The position numbers and the translations under genes are program-made. A stretch of DNA of 64,000 bases from Pseudazoarcus sp963975885. GTDB taxonomy: Bacteria > Pseudomonadota > Gammaproteobacteria > Burkholderiales > Rhodocyclaceae. Within the stretch, counting starts at the first letter, position 1; every line of letters begins with the position of its first letter. Location of the stretch: positions 124,001 through 188,000 of the forward strand of contig CAXBIS010000005.1 of the NCBI GenBank assembly GCA_963975885.1, given 5' to 3'. Shown here piece by piece: positions 15,101-23,022 of this stretch. The notes beneath the pieces were generated by a model. The model worked only from the letters and a program-made list of their open reading frames with translations. It ran no database searches and had not been told where the DNA came from.

Positions 15101-15752
15101 GCCTGGTCGGCGATGGGTCGGTGCTGTAGCGCGATACCTCGGCACCCGCGAAGGTCTGCGACAGGGTGCTGCCGATGGACAACGTGAGGATGCGACGCTG
15201 GAAATCGCCGACGTTGTCGGTGAAGGTGCGCAACTCGTGGTTCACCGCGGTGATGCGCACGTACTGCTGCGTGCCGGCGCCCGCGCCGGATTCAACGGAC
15301 AGCACGTACACCTCGCCCACGTCGGGGAGCGGATCTTCCGGGCGCTGGTAGAGCAGGATGGCGCGCTGGCCGATGAGCTGCTGGCCATAGACGCGCATGC
15401 GCGAAATCGGCCCGGCGACCACGTAGCTTTCGATGCGATCGCGCGCTGCGCTGCGCTGGTCGAACCACGAACCGGTCGAGAACAGGCAGCACGAGATGCG
15501 GTCGTTTTCCGGCGGTGCGGTGATGATGGCGTGCGCGCCGGCATACATCTCCAGAGTCGCGGTGCGCACGGCAACATAGATCTTGAGCAGGTTAACGCGG
15601 CCATACACCGAGTCGATGCGCGATACTTTCTGGAACACGTTGCCCGCCTGGCCGCTGGGGATGACGTTCTGCGTCATGCGCCCGCCGCCGTCGGGCGTGT
15701 CGCGCATGCGCTCGGATTCGAGGAGCTGGATGTCGCTGGGCAGGATGGGCAT
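12195..15752 (-). CDS. Very large tail (tip/baseplate) protein
   Basis: 1185 residues, the largest gene of prophage B. The N-terminus is a mixed domain. From about residue 430 on, a Y/x-x-TG-x-(V/I/L)-x-(I/L) turn recurs (VDYATGACIITLG, AYHTGEVRLRFS, IDYETGLAQLSYW, VNLETGVVTIAAD). This pattern suggests a string of similar beta-sandwich units. No enzymatic motif is visible. It follows the tape measure gene and a 129-residue gene, the place where central fibre or hub proteins are encoded. It is not a recognisable gpJ, so the tail tip of B is of a different type from that of prophage A. Confidence 0.65.
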   Translation of the reverse strand: MPILPSDIQLLESERMRDTPDGGGRMTQNVIPSGQAGNVFQKVSRIDSVYGRVNLLKIYVAVRTATLEMYAGAHAIITAPPENDRISCCLFSTGSWFDQRSAARDRIESYVVAGPISRMRVYGQQLIGQRAILLYQRPEDPLPDVGEVYVLSVESGAGAGTQQYVRITAVNHELRTFTDNVGDFQRRILTLSIGSTLSQTFAGAEVSRYSTDPSPTRLRTTQVADASKYYGLQPITEAGELGDVTLRLASVYAPLVPSTQRETAVSLASITSASQWVQTGPTRTAAAKNYGSGNQWEQYHLPPGSILHSVYLRRLDTSVVNWTMQFDEDGNKIGSYSGPIDLRVPQASYNREAGVLEFLNESQFGVQVTPTYTTSVQAATPAHTHQIEITLGTRGTVYPITLNPLPAPGTVLVDFRALGRWYRLRDDGAGVLVANDPSEGTGSVDYATGACIITLGALPDVGSAVLVSWGSPVHYQRRDGGNAVAATTFDLSYTLAQRPVRRGTLEVSWVVNNATRTATDDGNGNLTGTGMTGTVAYHTGEVRLRFSTPPDRGSILSNDYTWRDGADEDLFGQQEDMSTAAPVTDGTLSVPGTGPYLNAGSMLLQIGTLLADAQAYIDAGGALRVRAGTWNGEVYQQRRWRWSDQQVGTFNSSTGVVTITSQLQTSREVWGVMPGGNAAQWRRQDESYPIISASAIVVERDTTAGEGSTWSPQDVADEEVEVTTLTFDLTATTADPLVPGSLVFRATGLTYVDRNGTLYTNVDPQTGAGLAAGPIDYETGLAQLSYWGNNAAVNRQIDAMLTTYGEFVATEAFFRTAGSPIRPASLYVQVTAENGDLLTGTADQNGVITGDWMRGNVEQTMGVVAVEFGQMVGGEWEPRAVYPSTLRYNSVILTNLPLDANILGLDPVRLPSDGRVPIYRPADVVVLHNTQRTNLDNPVLAGADYTLPRTDLAVVRLEDAHGDPIAQDRYAVNLETGVVTIAADWDGTGVDQPLTAVHRIEDMLLLSDVQINGQVSFDPALSRDYPVDGTYLSGALLFGDMQALVTSLFDQNTWTGVWSDTLIGSQANAQYNDIDNPVEVLNESAVTERWRINFTGSTSFQLFGENLGLIATGNTGTDLAPVNPLTGDPYFVLRAAGWGGGWATGNQLRFNTVGAAGPTWIARTILAGATLEGDQFDIEARGDVD

Positions 15753-15755
15753 GGG

Positions 15756-16145
15756 TCAGACCTCGATCAGGCGGATGGTGAGCCGGTACAGGCTGGCGTC
15801 GGTCATGTCGTTGGCCGGGCGCAGGGGCACGGCCTCGAATGGGGCTTGCAGGTCGAATCGCACGGTGAATTCGCGCGCGTCGGCCAGGGTGAGCGTGTAG
15901 GCTTGCCCGGCGTCGTCGGCCAGCGCGCGCAGGGCCTTGATGGCGCCGCGGCTGATCCACCCGCCGCGCGGGTTGCTGGCCAGGGTGATGGGCCGGCCGG
16001 CCTGGCGTTCGGCCTCGTCGATGACGAGCGCGCCGGCAATGGAGTGCTCGCGCACCTGCTCCACCGGCGACCATTCGAATTCGTTCTGCCACCAGATGTC
16101 GTCGGGGATCTGCACGCCGCCGAGGGTGTGATACGCGATGCTCAT
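15756..16145 (-). CDS. Minor tail protein, hypothetical
   Basis: 129 residues. It begins MSIAYHTLGGVQIPDDIWWQ and has EQVREHSIAGALVIDEAERQ in the middle, a compact mixed fold with conserved-looking tryptophans. The start overlaps the end of the tape measure gene by 4 bp. It occupies the position of the small distal tail or M-like proteins that cap the tail after the tape measure. Function is inferred from position only. Confidence 0.55.
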   Translation of the reverse strand: MSIAYHTLGGVQIPDDIWWQNEFEWSPVEQVREHSIAGALVIDEAERQAGRPITLASNPRGGWISRGAIKALRALADDAGQAYTLTLADAREFTVRFDLQAPFEAVPLRPANDMTDASLYRLTIRLIEV

Positions 16146-18685
16146 GCGGCGCTCCGCTCTAGCTGTTCGAGCTCTCTCACGAGGGTTTCAGCGTCTTGTG
16201 CGGACGCCATGTTGACGGGGGTGCTGCGCCCGCCGATGTTGATGTTGACGGTGTGGGAGGTGGGCGCTGCGGAGGTGGCGCGCTGGGATGCTGCGCCCGA
16301 AGGCGAGCGCTCAGCGCGATCCAGAATCCGCTCAAGCTCGCCGCGCAACATGTCGGCGTCACCGCCCGGGGGGCCGAATCCGCGAAACGCAGACTTGTTC
16401 GCCTCTCGGATCCATGCGTTGATGGTCTCGAGAAATTCGGCGCGGAGTTCCTCACCACCCACCGCCTCAGCGCGGCGCAGCACTTCTGAAAAATCCTCGC
16501 CCGCCACTGCCCGGCGGCTAGACTCCGATCCGCTCGCATCATCGAAAATCGATCCGGTTTTGTCCGCAGCCTCTTGTGCTGCATCGCTGATGCCGGAGAT
16601 TCGCCCGGATGTTTCGTCCGCGACCTGACCCAGTGCGCGTGTGGCGTTGGCCGCATCCGCCATGCTGCTCACCGTTGTTTTACCGGTGCTATCGACCTGC
16701 ACTTCCAGCCCGCGCATGGCGGCTTCCGATTGCACGGCGGCATTGGCGACGCCACCATTGGCCTCGATGGCTTTCTCGGCATACACCTCGAATGCGCGCT
16801 CAATGTCGCGGGCGCTGGCTGTGCCGCTGTCGCGGATCAGTTCGAAGTCGCGCCGGGCGTTGTCGGCGGCGCGCTGCAGGGCTTCGCTGCTGGTGATGCC
16901 GAGGCGCTCGTAGGCGGCGCCCACTTCCTCGGCGCTGGCCGCGGCGCCCTTGAGGTTATCGTTGGCCTCGGCGGCGGCGTTCGCGGCCTGCTGGACGCCC
17001 TCGGCAGCCTTGCGCGATTCGCCGTCAACGTATTCGAAGCCCTCGCCCAGCGCGTCGAGCTGCTCGGCGGATAGCTCCGCCTGCTGGCCTGCCTTGGCGG
17101 CGGCTTCGCCCGCAGCGGCAGTGGCGGCAGCGGCTTGCTGCGCAGCCTCGCCGCTGTCGGTGTAGCCGTCGACGACTTGCTGCCAGGCCTCGGTGACGCG
17201 CACGGAGGATTCTTCGGCCTTCTTGGCGAATTCCTCGGAGACGTGCCACAGCGCGTCCGCCTCGAACTGGATGTTCTTGGCCATCTCGCTGAATCCCTGC
17301 GAGACGCTGCCGAAGGTCAGGCGCGAAAACACGTCGGCGGTGTGAGCGGCGGCGCTGGTGATGTTGGAGAGCACGCCGGTGATGGCCTCGCCGGCGGCGT
17401 AGACCGTCATGCGGAAGCCTTCCCAGATGAAGTTCAGGCCGTTGAATACGTTGCCGAGCTGCCGGCCCGCGGCGGCGACGCGGCCACCCCAATCGTCGAG
17501 GATCTGCCCGGTGCGCTCAGCAAACTCGCGCAGGTCGCGCGCGACGGCCTCGAAGTCGATCTGGCCGACGAATTCGCGCACGGCACCGGCGGCGGACTGG
17601 AAGGCAGCGCGCAGGGCTTCGCCGAAGGCGCTGGCCGTGCCGTTGCTGACGAAATCGCGCAAGCGCTGCGCGAGGTCGACAATCTGCTTCGTGAGCGGCT
17701 CGAGCAGCGGCTCGACCACGGCACGGCGCACGGCATCCCAGGCGCTAGCAAAACCGCGCGTGGCGCCGCGCAGGTTGCCGTCCATGGTCTCGGCGGTGCG
17801 CCCGGCGGCGCCGTCGGCGTTTTCAAGCGAGGTGCGCAGCTCGTTGAGGCCGTCGATGCCCTGGTTGAGCAGCGCACGCAGGGCCGGGCCGGCTTCCTGG
17901 CCGACTGCGATGATGGCGCCCTTGCCGCGATCGCCGGCGCCGGCGAGCTGCACCAGGGCCTCGCCGAAATCCGATGTCGTGATGCCGGCATCGGCCAGCT
18001 CGCGGCGGAACTTGCTGGCCGGGTTGCTGAACTGCGCGAGGATGTTGTTGAGCGCGGTGCCGGCGCGGCTGGCGTCGATGCCGGCGTCGGCGAACTTGCC
18101 GATGATGGCGACGGTGTCTTCCAGCGACAGGCCAAGCGCCTGGGCGGTGGGCGCGGCGTAGGCCAGCGCCTGGCCGAGGCCGGTGACGGTGGTATTGGCA
18201 CGGGCGGCGGCTTCCGTGAGCACGTCGGCCACGCGGCCGGATTCGGCCACTTCGAGGCCCATGCCGCGCACGGCGCGGGTGACCAGGCCGGCGGCTTCGG
18301 CAAGCTCCACGCCGTTGGCCTGGGCGAGGCTGAGCACGCCGGGCAGCGCCTCGACGGACTCGGAGGCCGAGAAGCCGGCGCGGGCGAGGTTTTCCAGCGC
18401 CTGCGCGGATTCCGTTGCGGTGTAACGGGTGGTGGTGCCGGCCTGGTCGGCGGCGGTGCGCAGGGCTTCAAGCTCGGTGGTGCCGGCGCGCGTGATGGCC
18501 GCGACCTTGTCCATCTGCTCTTCGAAGTCGGCGGCGCTGGAGATGGCACCGCCGAACATGCGGATGCCGAAGTAACCCGCAATGGCCGCAGCGATGCGGC
18601 CGGCGTTTCGCTGCAGACTGGCGAAAACGCCGGACGCTTCGTCCTTGGCGGTGATGAGAATGCGGGTTTTGGGATCGCGGGCCAT
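16142..18685 (-). CDS. Tape measure protein
   Basis: 847 residues. The N-terminal ~330 residues match the TP901-type tape measure pattern (DKVAAITRAGTTELEALRTA, ENLARAGFSASESVEALPG). A hydrophobic central part and long Ala/Glu-rich coiled-coil-like stretches with alanine-rich repeats follow. The protein fills the tail lumen and sets tail length; at the usual ~1.5 Angstrom per residue this predicts a tail near 130 nm. It lies between the tail tube gene and the distal tail genes. Confidence 0.88.
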   Translation of the reverse strand: MARDPKTRILITAKDEASGVFASLQRNAGRIAAAIAGYFGIRMFGGAISSAADFEEQMDKVAAITRAGTTELEALRTAADQAGTTTRYTATESAQALENLARAGFSASESVEALPGVLSLAQANGVELAEAAGLVTRAVRGMGLEVAESGRVADVLTEAAARANTTVTGLGQALAYAAPTAQALGLSLEDTVAIIGKFADAGIDASRAGTALNNILAQFSNPASKFRRELADAGITTSDFGEALVQLAGAGDRGKGAIIAVGQEAGPALRALLNQGIDGLNELRTSLENADGAAGRTAETMDGNLRGATRGFASAWDAVRRAVVEPLLEPLTKQIVDLAQRLRDFVSNGTASAFGEALRAAFQSAAGAVREFVGQIDFEAVARDLREFAERTGQILDDWGGRVAAAGRQLGNVFNGLNFIWEGFRMTVYAAGEAITGVLSNITSAAAHTADVFSRLTFGSVSQGFSEMAKNIQFEADALWHVSEEFAKKAEESSVRVTEAWQQVVDGYTDSGEAAQQAAAATAAAGEAAAKAGQQAELSAEQLDALGEGFEYVDGESRKAAEGVQQAANAAAEANDNLKGAAASAEEVGAAYERLGITSSEALQRAADNARRDFELIRDSGTASARDIERAFEVYAEKAIEANGGVANAAVQSEAAMRGLEVQVDSTGKTTVSSMADAANATRALGQVADETSGRISGISDAAQEAADKTGSIFDDASGSESSRRAVAGEDFSEVLRRAEAVGGEELRAEFLETINAWIREANKSAFRGFGPPGGDADMLRGELERILDRAERSPSGAASQRATSAAPTSHTVNINIGGRSTPVNMASAQDAETLVRELEQLERSAA

Positions 18686-18756
18686 TGCGGCGGATCGACG
18701 GTGGCGGCAGGCTCATGCGCCCGCGCGGGGCGGACGCATTGGCATGGCGCCGGGGG

Positions 18757-19683
18757 TCAGACGATGGCGAATTCCATGAACTTCGAGAGGCCGGAGCCGA
18801 CGCGGTTGTCGTCGGAGAGCACCGTCATGGAGAGCGTGAGTTCGGCGAACTCGGAGCCGATGCGGCTGAAACCGCTGGTCGGCGAGAACTTGACGCGGAA
18901 GTAGCGCCCGACCATGGGGTTGCCGCTGTCGACTTCGTTGAGGCCGTCGAAAATCATCTCGTATTCCTCGCCGGAATTGACCAGCGCCTGGATGATGTAC
19001 TGGGCGTTTTTCGTGTAGCCGACAGTGAGCGGCAGCGCGAGGTCGCCAACGAACTTGGCATCCGAAGCGGCCATCATCTGGATGCCGTGCGGCGTGCGGG
19101 CGTAGTCGGTGTCCTGCACCAGGGCGACGGGGCCGATGTCGCGCCAAGTGACGGTGCCGTCGCTGACGGTGGTGCCGTCGGTGGGCCACGAGGGCTCGAC
19201 GCTCCCGGATTCGCCGGCCACGGTGACGATGTAGGCGCGGCTGGTGTCGGCGATGAGGTCGCCCACCGCGTATTCGGTGGTGGCGGCCCACGACGCGGTG
19301 GCGTCGATGGCGACGGTGATGGCTTCGGCCGGGTCGGGGATGCGGGCGAAGGTGACGCGCTCGCGCGGCCAGGCGAGCGCGGCCTCGTCGGAGACGGTGT
19401 CGCTGGCTTCCAGCTCGTAGGAGCCGCGCAGGCCGATGGCGATGGTCTGCGGCTTGATGTCGTTGACGACCAGTTCGGCGGTGACGGACGACACCGTCTC
19501 GGTCACGTCCAGCTCGCCGCCGCCGACCTCCTGGAAATTCTGCCGGCCTTCGCGCTCGACCTCGATGGTCTCGTTCAGGTTGATGACGTTGCCCAGGCGA
19601 AACTGGCGGCCCAGGCCGTTCTTCGGGCGCAGGCTGACATGGCCCTTGCCCTTGTAACCGCGGGTGGTGGAAGCGAGTGGCAT
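18757..19683 (-). CDS. Major tail tube protein
   Basis: 308 residues. The N-terminus (KGHVSLRPKNGLGRQFRLG) and the C-terminal AELTLSMTVLSDDN pattern fit a phage tail tube fold. A central insertion at about residues 140-175 (AVGDLIADTSRAYIVTVAG, then EPSWPTDGTTVSDGTVTW) is a carbohydrate-binding-like small beta domain of the kind often displayed on the outside of tail tubes. It comes directly before the tape measure gene with no room for assembly chaperone genes. Confidence 0.75.
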   Translation of the reverse strand: MPLASTTRGYKGKGHVSLRPKNGLGRQFRLGNVINLNETIEVEREGRQNFQEVGGGELDVTETVSSVTAELVVNDIKPQTIAIGLRGSYELEASDTVSDEAALAWPRERVTFARIPDPAEAITVAIDATASWAATTEYAVGDLIADTSRAYIVTVAGESGSVEPSWPTDGTTVSDGTVTWRDIGPVALVQDTDYARTPHGIQMMAASDAKFVGDLALPLTVGYTKNAQYIIQALVNSGEEYEMIFDGLNEVDSGNPMVGRYFRVKFSPTSGFSRIGSEFAELTLSMTVLSDDNRVGSGLSKFMEFAIV

Positions 19684-19687
19684 GACG

Positions 19688-20113
19688 TTACTCCTGAGGT
19701 TGCACCCGCAGCGTCACGCTGGGGATCGTGATGTTGATGCTGTAGCGCCACACGCCGCCGAACTCGTCGGGCGGCGCGCCGGCGTCGAACTCCACCTGGC
19801 TGTGCTCGCCGGTGGGCTGCCAACCGATGAGGCGGCGCAGGATCTCGGTGAGGCCGGCCAGCGCGGCCGTGCGGTCGGACTCGCTGGCGCGGGCGCCGGC
19901 GACATACAGCGAGACGGCGAAGCGCTGCTCAACCTGCGCGGCGTCAGTGGTGCGGGCGGTGATGGGTGCCCCACCCCATTCCGTGCGCAGGAAGATGGGC
20001 CGAGTGCCGCTCTGGCCGATCTCGGGCAGCGGGTCGAGCGTGCCGTGCAGCGTCACGCCTGGCACGGCACCGTCGAGCAGCGCGTGCAGGTCGGTTTCAA
20101 GCTGCGCGAACAT
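19688..20113 (-). CDS. Tail terminator-like protein
   Basis: 141 residues. It has the look of lambda gpU/minor tail terminators: an N-terminal helix (FAQLETDLHALLDGAV), RPIFLRTEWGG, a central QRFAVSLYVAG strand and VEFDAGAPPDEFGGVWRYSI near the end. Its position between the head-tail joining gene and the tail tube gene also fits. It is expected to stop tail polymerisation and to join tail to head. Confidence 0.65.
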   Translation of the reverse strand: MFAQLETDLHALLDGAVPGVTLHGTLDPLPEIGQSGTRPIFLRTEWGGAPITARTTDAAQVEQRFAVSLYVAGARASESDRTAALAGLTEILRRLIGWQPTGEHSQVEFDAGAPPDEFGGVWRYSINITIPSVTLRVQPQE

Positions 20114-20421
20114 CAGCCGGCCTCCACGTACACGCCGACGAGCTGCGCGACGCGCTCGTGCGCGTTGATCCGCTCGGGCGTGTCGGCCACGCGGTAGTCG
20201 GCGCCGTCGATGCTGAGCACGTCGCCCGCCTCGAGCACGGCATCGGCCGAGAGGTAGCGCAGGGTGTGGTCGCCCACCATGGCACTGCCGTCGAAGGCGG
20301 AGCGGTCGGCCTGGTCGAACTGCGCGGTGAAGGGCTGGCCGGCGGCGGGGGTGACGGCTGCGTTGTGCAGCCGCCGACCGGCGTCGGCCATGCGCTGTTC
20401 GAGGAGGCCGAAGGCGCTCAT
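20113..20421 (-). CDS. Head-tail joining protein
   Basis: 102 residues. A helical start (AFGLLEQRMADAGRRLHNAA) is followed by a beta barrel-like part (LRYLSADAVLEAGDVLSIDG, ADYRVADTPERIN), matching small phage head-tail attachment proteins of the gpFII type. It is translationally coupled on both sides by 1-bp overlaps. Position after the decoration protein and before the tail terminator supports the call. Confidence 0.65.
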   Translation of the reverse strand: MSAFGLLEQRMADAGRRLHNAAVTPAAGQPFTAQFDQADRSAFDGSAMVGDHTLRYLSADAVLEAGDVLSIDGADYRVADTPERINAHERVAQLVGVYVEAG

Positions 20422-20795
20422 TACGTCACCGTGCCCGGCACGCCGGTGAACAGCACGGCGAGCGTGGTGGCACCGCTGCCGGCGCTCTCTGCGGCGACGG
20501 CCGGCGGGCCGGTCACATCACCGGTGGCCGGCGTGGCGAGGTTGTCGTCGAACGCGCCCGCGCTGGCGTTGGCGGACACGTCCCAGGTGAGGGACTCGCC
20601 CTGGGTGATGACCGCGCCGGAAACCTTGGGCACGCGGAACACGCCACGGATGGCGACCGAACCGGTCGCACCGTTGGCAATGTCGGTAAGTGCCACGCCG
20701 AGGATGTTGCCGAGCTTGACGACCGAACCGCTGGTGATGTCTGCACCGGCGGTGTAGTCGATGACGTTGCCGTCCTGAATGAAGTTGCTGGCCAT
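20421..20795 (-). CDS. DUF2190 capsid decoration protein
   Basis: 124 residues, rich in Ala, Gly, Thr and Val. The pattern NFIQDGNVIDYTAGADITSG, VVKLGNILGVALTDIANG and SVAIRGVFRVPKV is the DUF2190 signature, a family related to phage capsid decoration proteins. It lies just downstream of the capsid gene, as in many siphophages, and probably binds the capsid outside to stabilise it. Confidence 0.8.
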   Translation of the reverse strand: MASNFIQDGNVIDYTAGADITSGSVVKLGNILGVALTDIANGATGSVAIRGVFRVPKVSGAVITQGESLTWDVSANASAGAFDDNLATPATGDVTGPPAVAAESAGSGATTLAVLFTGVPGTVT

Positions 20796-20846
20796 GTTGC
20801 TCTCCTGGTGCGGGCCGGCGGCAACCGGCCCGTGGTGGGGTTACGA

Positions 20847-22916
20847 TCAGCCGCCCTGCACGACGCCGGTGTTGGTGACGGCACCGCGGAAATCGACCGC
20901 GCCGACGCCGTAGTCGAGGCGCACCTTCCAGCTCGAGCCGTCGACCGTGAAGCCGGTCTCGAGCTCGAGGTACGGCTCCTGGTTGCCGTCGAGGAAAACC
21001 ACTTCGATGCAGGCGGCCTCATTCGGGTCGGCGAACAGGTAGCGACGCGTGCCGGTCAGGCGCGGCGTGTCGACGATGTCGCTGAACAGGCCATTGACCA
21101 TGTTCGGGCGCTGGAGCTTGCCGGAGGTGTCCGGGTCGTATTCGGCGCTGTTGATGACGCGCGCCTGCCCACCCAGGCCGAGCGGCACGAGCAGCACGGC
21201 CGGGCGCAGGTCGAGGAACTCGTCGCCGCCGATGTCCGTCTGGCTGGCCATGACGACGCGGTCGGCGTCCAGCCCTTCGACGCCCAGGGCGCTGCCGGTG
21301 CCGAGGTTGTTGTGATCGGCGTGGAACAGCGTCTTGCCGTCGAGCATCGTGGGGCCGAGACCGCCGTTGAGCGCGAGCATGGCGTAGACGTCGGCCTCGA
21401 CAGTGCGCGCTGCGGCACGGCCGAGCGAGTTGGACAGGCCGATGAATGCGCCCAGGTCATCGTTGATGATGGCCTCGCGGCTGAGGTTGATGATGTTGCC
21501 CTTGGTGCTCGCGCGCACGGAGGCCTTCTCGCCGTCGGGCACCGCCTTGTGCTTGAACTCGCCGAGCTCGTTGAGCGCGTCGAGGTTGCCGAGGCTGCCG
21601 ATGCGATAGCGCGGGTGGTCGCGGAAGTCGCTCACGCTGCCGGTGCGGCAGAAGCGGCTCCAGGTGTCCGGCGCGGCGGCGTAGGCGGCCTGCAGCGTCT
21701 TGTGCATGGCGTTCTCGAGCAGCACCGGGAAGTCGCTGGTGCTCTGCGTGAAGGCGGCGGCGACGATCTGGCGCTGGTCCATGTTCTCGTGCCGGATGCC
21801 GGCGCGGGCGAGACTGTCGCGGGCGATGTCGAGCAGCTTGAGCGAGCGGAAGCCGCCGGCCATGGCCTGCTCGCGCGTGGCGCGGTCGGCCACGCCGGCA
21901 CGGGCCAGCACGGCTGCGACGATGGCGGTGCGGCGCTTGTCGGTTTCGTCCTCGACGGTCTCGACATGGGCGGCGCCGACCGGCTTGGCGTCCTTCGCCA
22001 GGTGGGCGAGGATCTGCTTCGCGGCGGCGTCAGGCGAGCACTCGGTGTCCTCGAGGCAGGCGTCGCGGATGGCGACGATCCCTTCGATACCGCGCTCGAC
22101 GAACGGCGCGAACTCGGCGCGCACGTCCTCGCGGCGCTTCTTCTCGGCGGCCTTCACCTTGGCGGTGATGGCTTTCTCGTCGGCGGGTTGCGGTTGCGCC
22201 GCCGGGGTCTCTTTCTCGGGCATGGTCTGCTCCTTGGGTTGATTCGCGGCGGCTGCCGCGGGCGCTGATACTGGATCGGGGAGCCGCTCCGCAGCCGACG
22301 GGTAGCGGGCGAGTGCGGACTTGGGAATGACCGCGGAGGCGGCAATCGGGAGCGCCGAGACGACGGTGTCGACGAAGCCTTCGTCGGCGGCCTCTGCGGC
22401 GGTGTAGTAGTGGTCGACGCGGTCGGTGAGCAGCGCGAGCACGTCGTCCATGCTCTTGCCGGTCTTGGCGGCGTAGCTCGTCGCCATGGCTTCGGCCCAC
22501 TTGTCGAGCATATCTGCGGCTTCGCGGAAGTCCGCACTGTTGCCACCGGCGACCGTCCACGGCGCGTGAATCATGAGGATGGCGTTTTCGGCCATCTCAA
22601 CGGTGTCGCCCGCCATGGCGATGAGGCTGGCGATGCTCATGGCCATGCCGTCGATGGCGACGGTGATGTCGGCCGGGTGGCGGCGGATGGCGTTGTAGAT
22701 GGCCAGGCCGTCGGGCACGGACCCGCCCACCGAGTTGATGCGCACGGTGATGCGGTCGGCCTCGATGGCGCCGAGGTCTTTGACGAACTGCGCGGCGGTG
22801 ACGGTTTCGTCCCACCACGATTCGCCGATGTCGCCGTAGATGAAGATCTCCGCCGTGGCGGAGGCACCTTCGGCGCGCGGGCCTGATGCCCGGATGGAAT
22901 ACCACTTCTTCGGCAT
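20847..22916 (-). CDS. Fused prohead protease and major capsid protein
   Basis: 689 residues from ATG 22916. Residues 1-~200 are a ClpP/S49-like prohead protease: ITVRINSVGGSVPDGLAIYN, DGMAMSIASLIAMAGD with the catalytic Ser, and ENAILMIHAPW with the His. A linker with a charged helix (KAITAKVKAAEKKRREDVRA) leads to a Mu gpT-like capsid domain (KTLFHADHNNLGTGSALG, LRPAVLLVPLGLGG). The protease is expected to process scaffold and capsid during maturation. An internal ATG at 22223 with AAGGAG six bases upstream would produce the linker plus capsid (458 residues) separately, like lambda C/Nu3 nesting. Confidence 0.85.
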   Translation of the reverse strand: MPKKWYSIRASGPRAEGASATAEIFIYGDIGESWWDETVTAAQFVKDLGAIEADRITVRINSVGGSVPDGLAIYNAIRRHPADITVAIDGMAMSIASLIAMAGDTVEMAENAILMIHAPWTVAGGNSADFREAADMLDKWAEAMATSYAAKTGKSMDDVLALLTDRVDHYYTAAEAADEGFVDTVVSALPIAASAVIPKSALARYPSAAERLPDPVSAPAAAAANQPKEQTMPEKETPAAQPQPADEKAITAKVKAAEKKRREDVRAEFAPFVERGIEGIVAIRDACLEDTECSPDAAAKQILAHLAKDAKPVGAAHVETVEDETDKRRTAIVAAVLARAGVADRATREQAMAGGFRSLKLLDIARDSLARAGIRHENMDQRQIVAAAFTQSTSDFPVLLENAMHKTLQAAYAAAPDTWSRFCRTGSVSDFRDHPRYRIGSLGNLDALNELGEFKHKAVPDGEKASVRASTKGNIINLSREAIINDDLGAFIGLSNSLGRAAARTVEADVYAMLALNGGLGPTMLDGKTLFHADHNNLGTGSALGVEGLDADRVVMASQTDIGGDEFLDLRPAVLLVPLGLGGQARVINSAEYDPDTSGKLQRPNMVNGLFSDIVDTPRLTGTRRYLFADPNEAACIEVVFLDGNQEPYLELETGFTVDGSSWKVRLDYGVGAVDFRGAVTNTGVVQGG

Positions 22917-23022
22917 TTCTGCTCCCGGTGTGTTGGTCGGCTGCCGTGCTGGTGAGCAAGTGGAGCCACCGTAACGGCGCGGCTGTGCCACTTTTAGGGA
23001 CGCGATGACAAAACCTGCGCCG

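Noticed and set aside
8452..16628. Very long + strand open frames opposite the tail genes (8452-10386, 11730-13679, 13701-16628) and similar ones at 17135-18904 and 25156-27039
   Set aside because: They are low-information Gly/Ala/Arg/His-rich translations lying exactly antisense to well-supported late genes; long empty frames are expected at this GC content.
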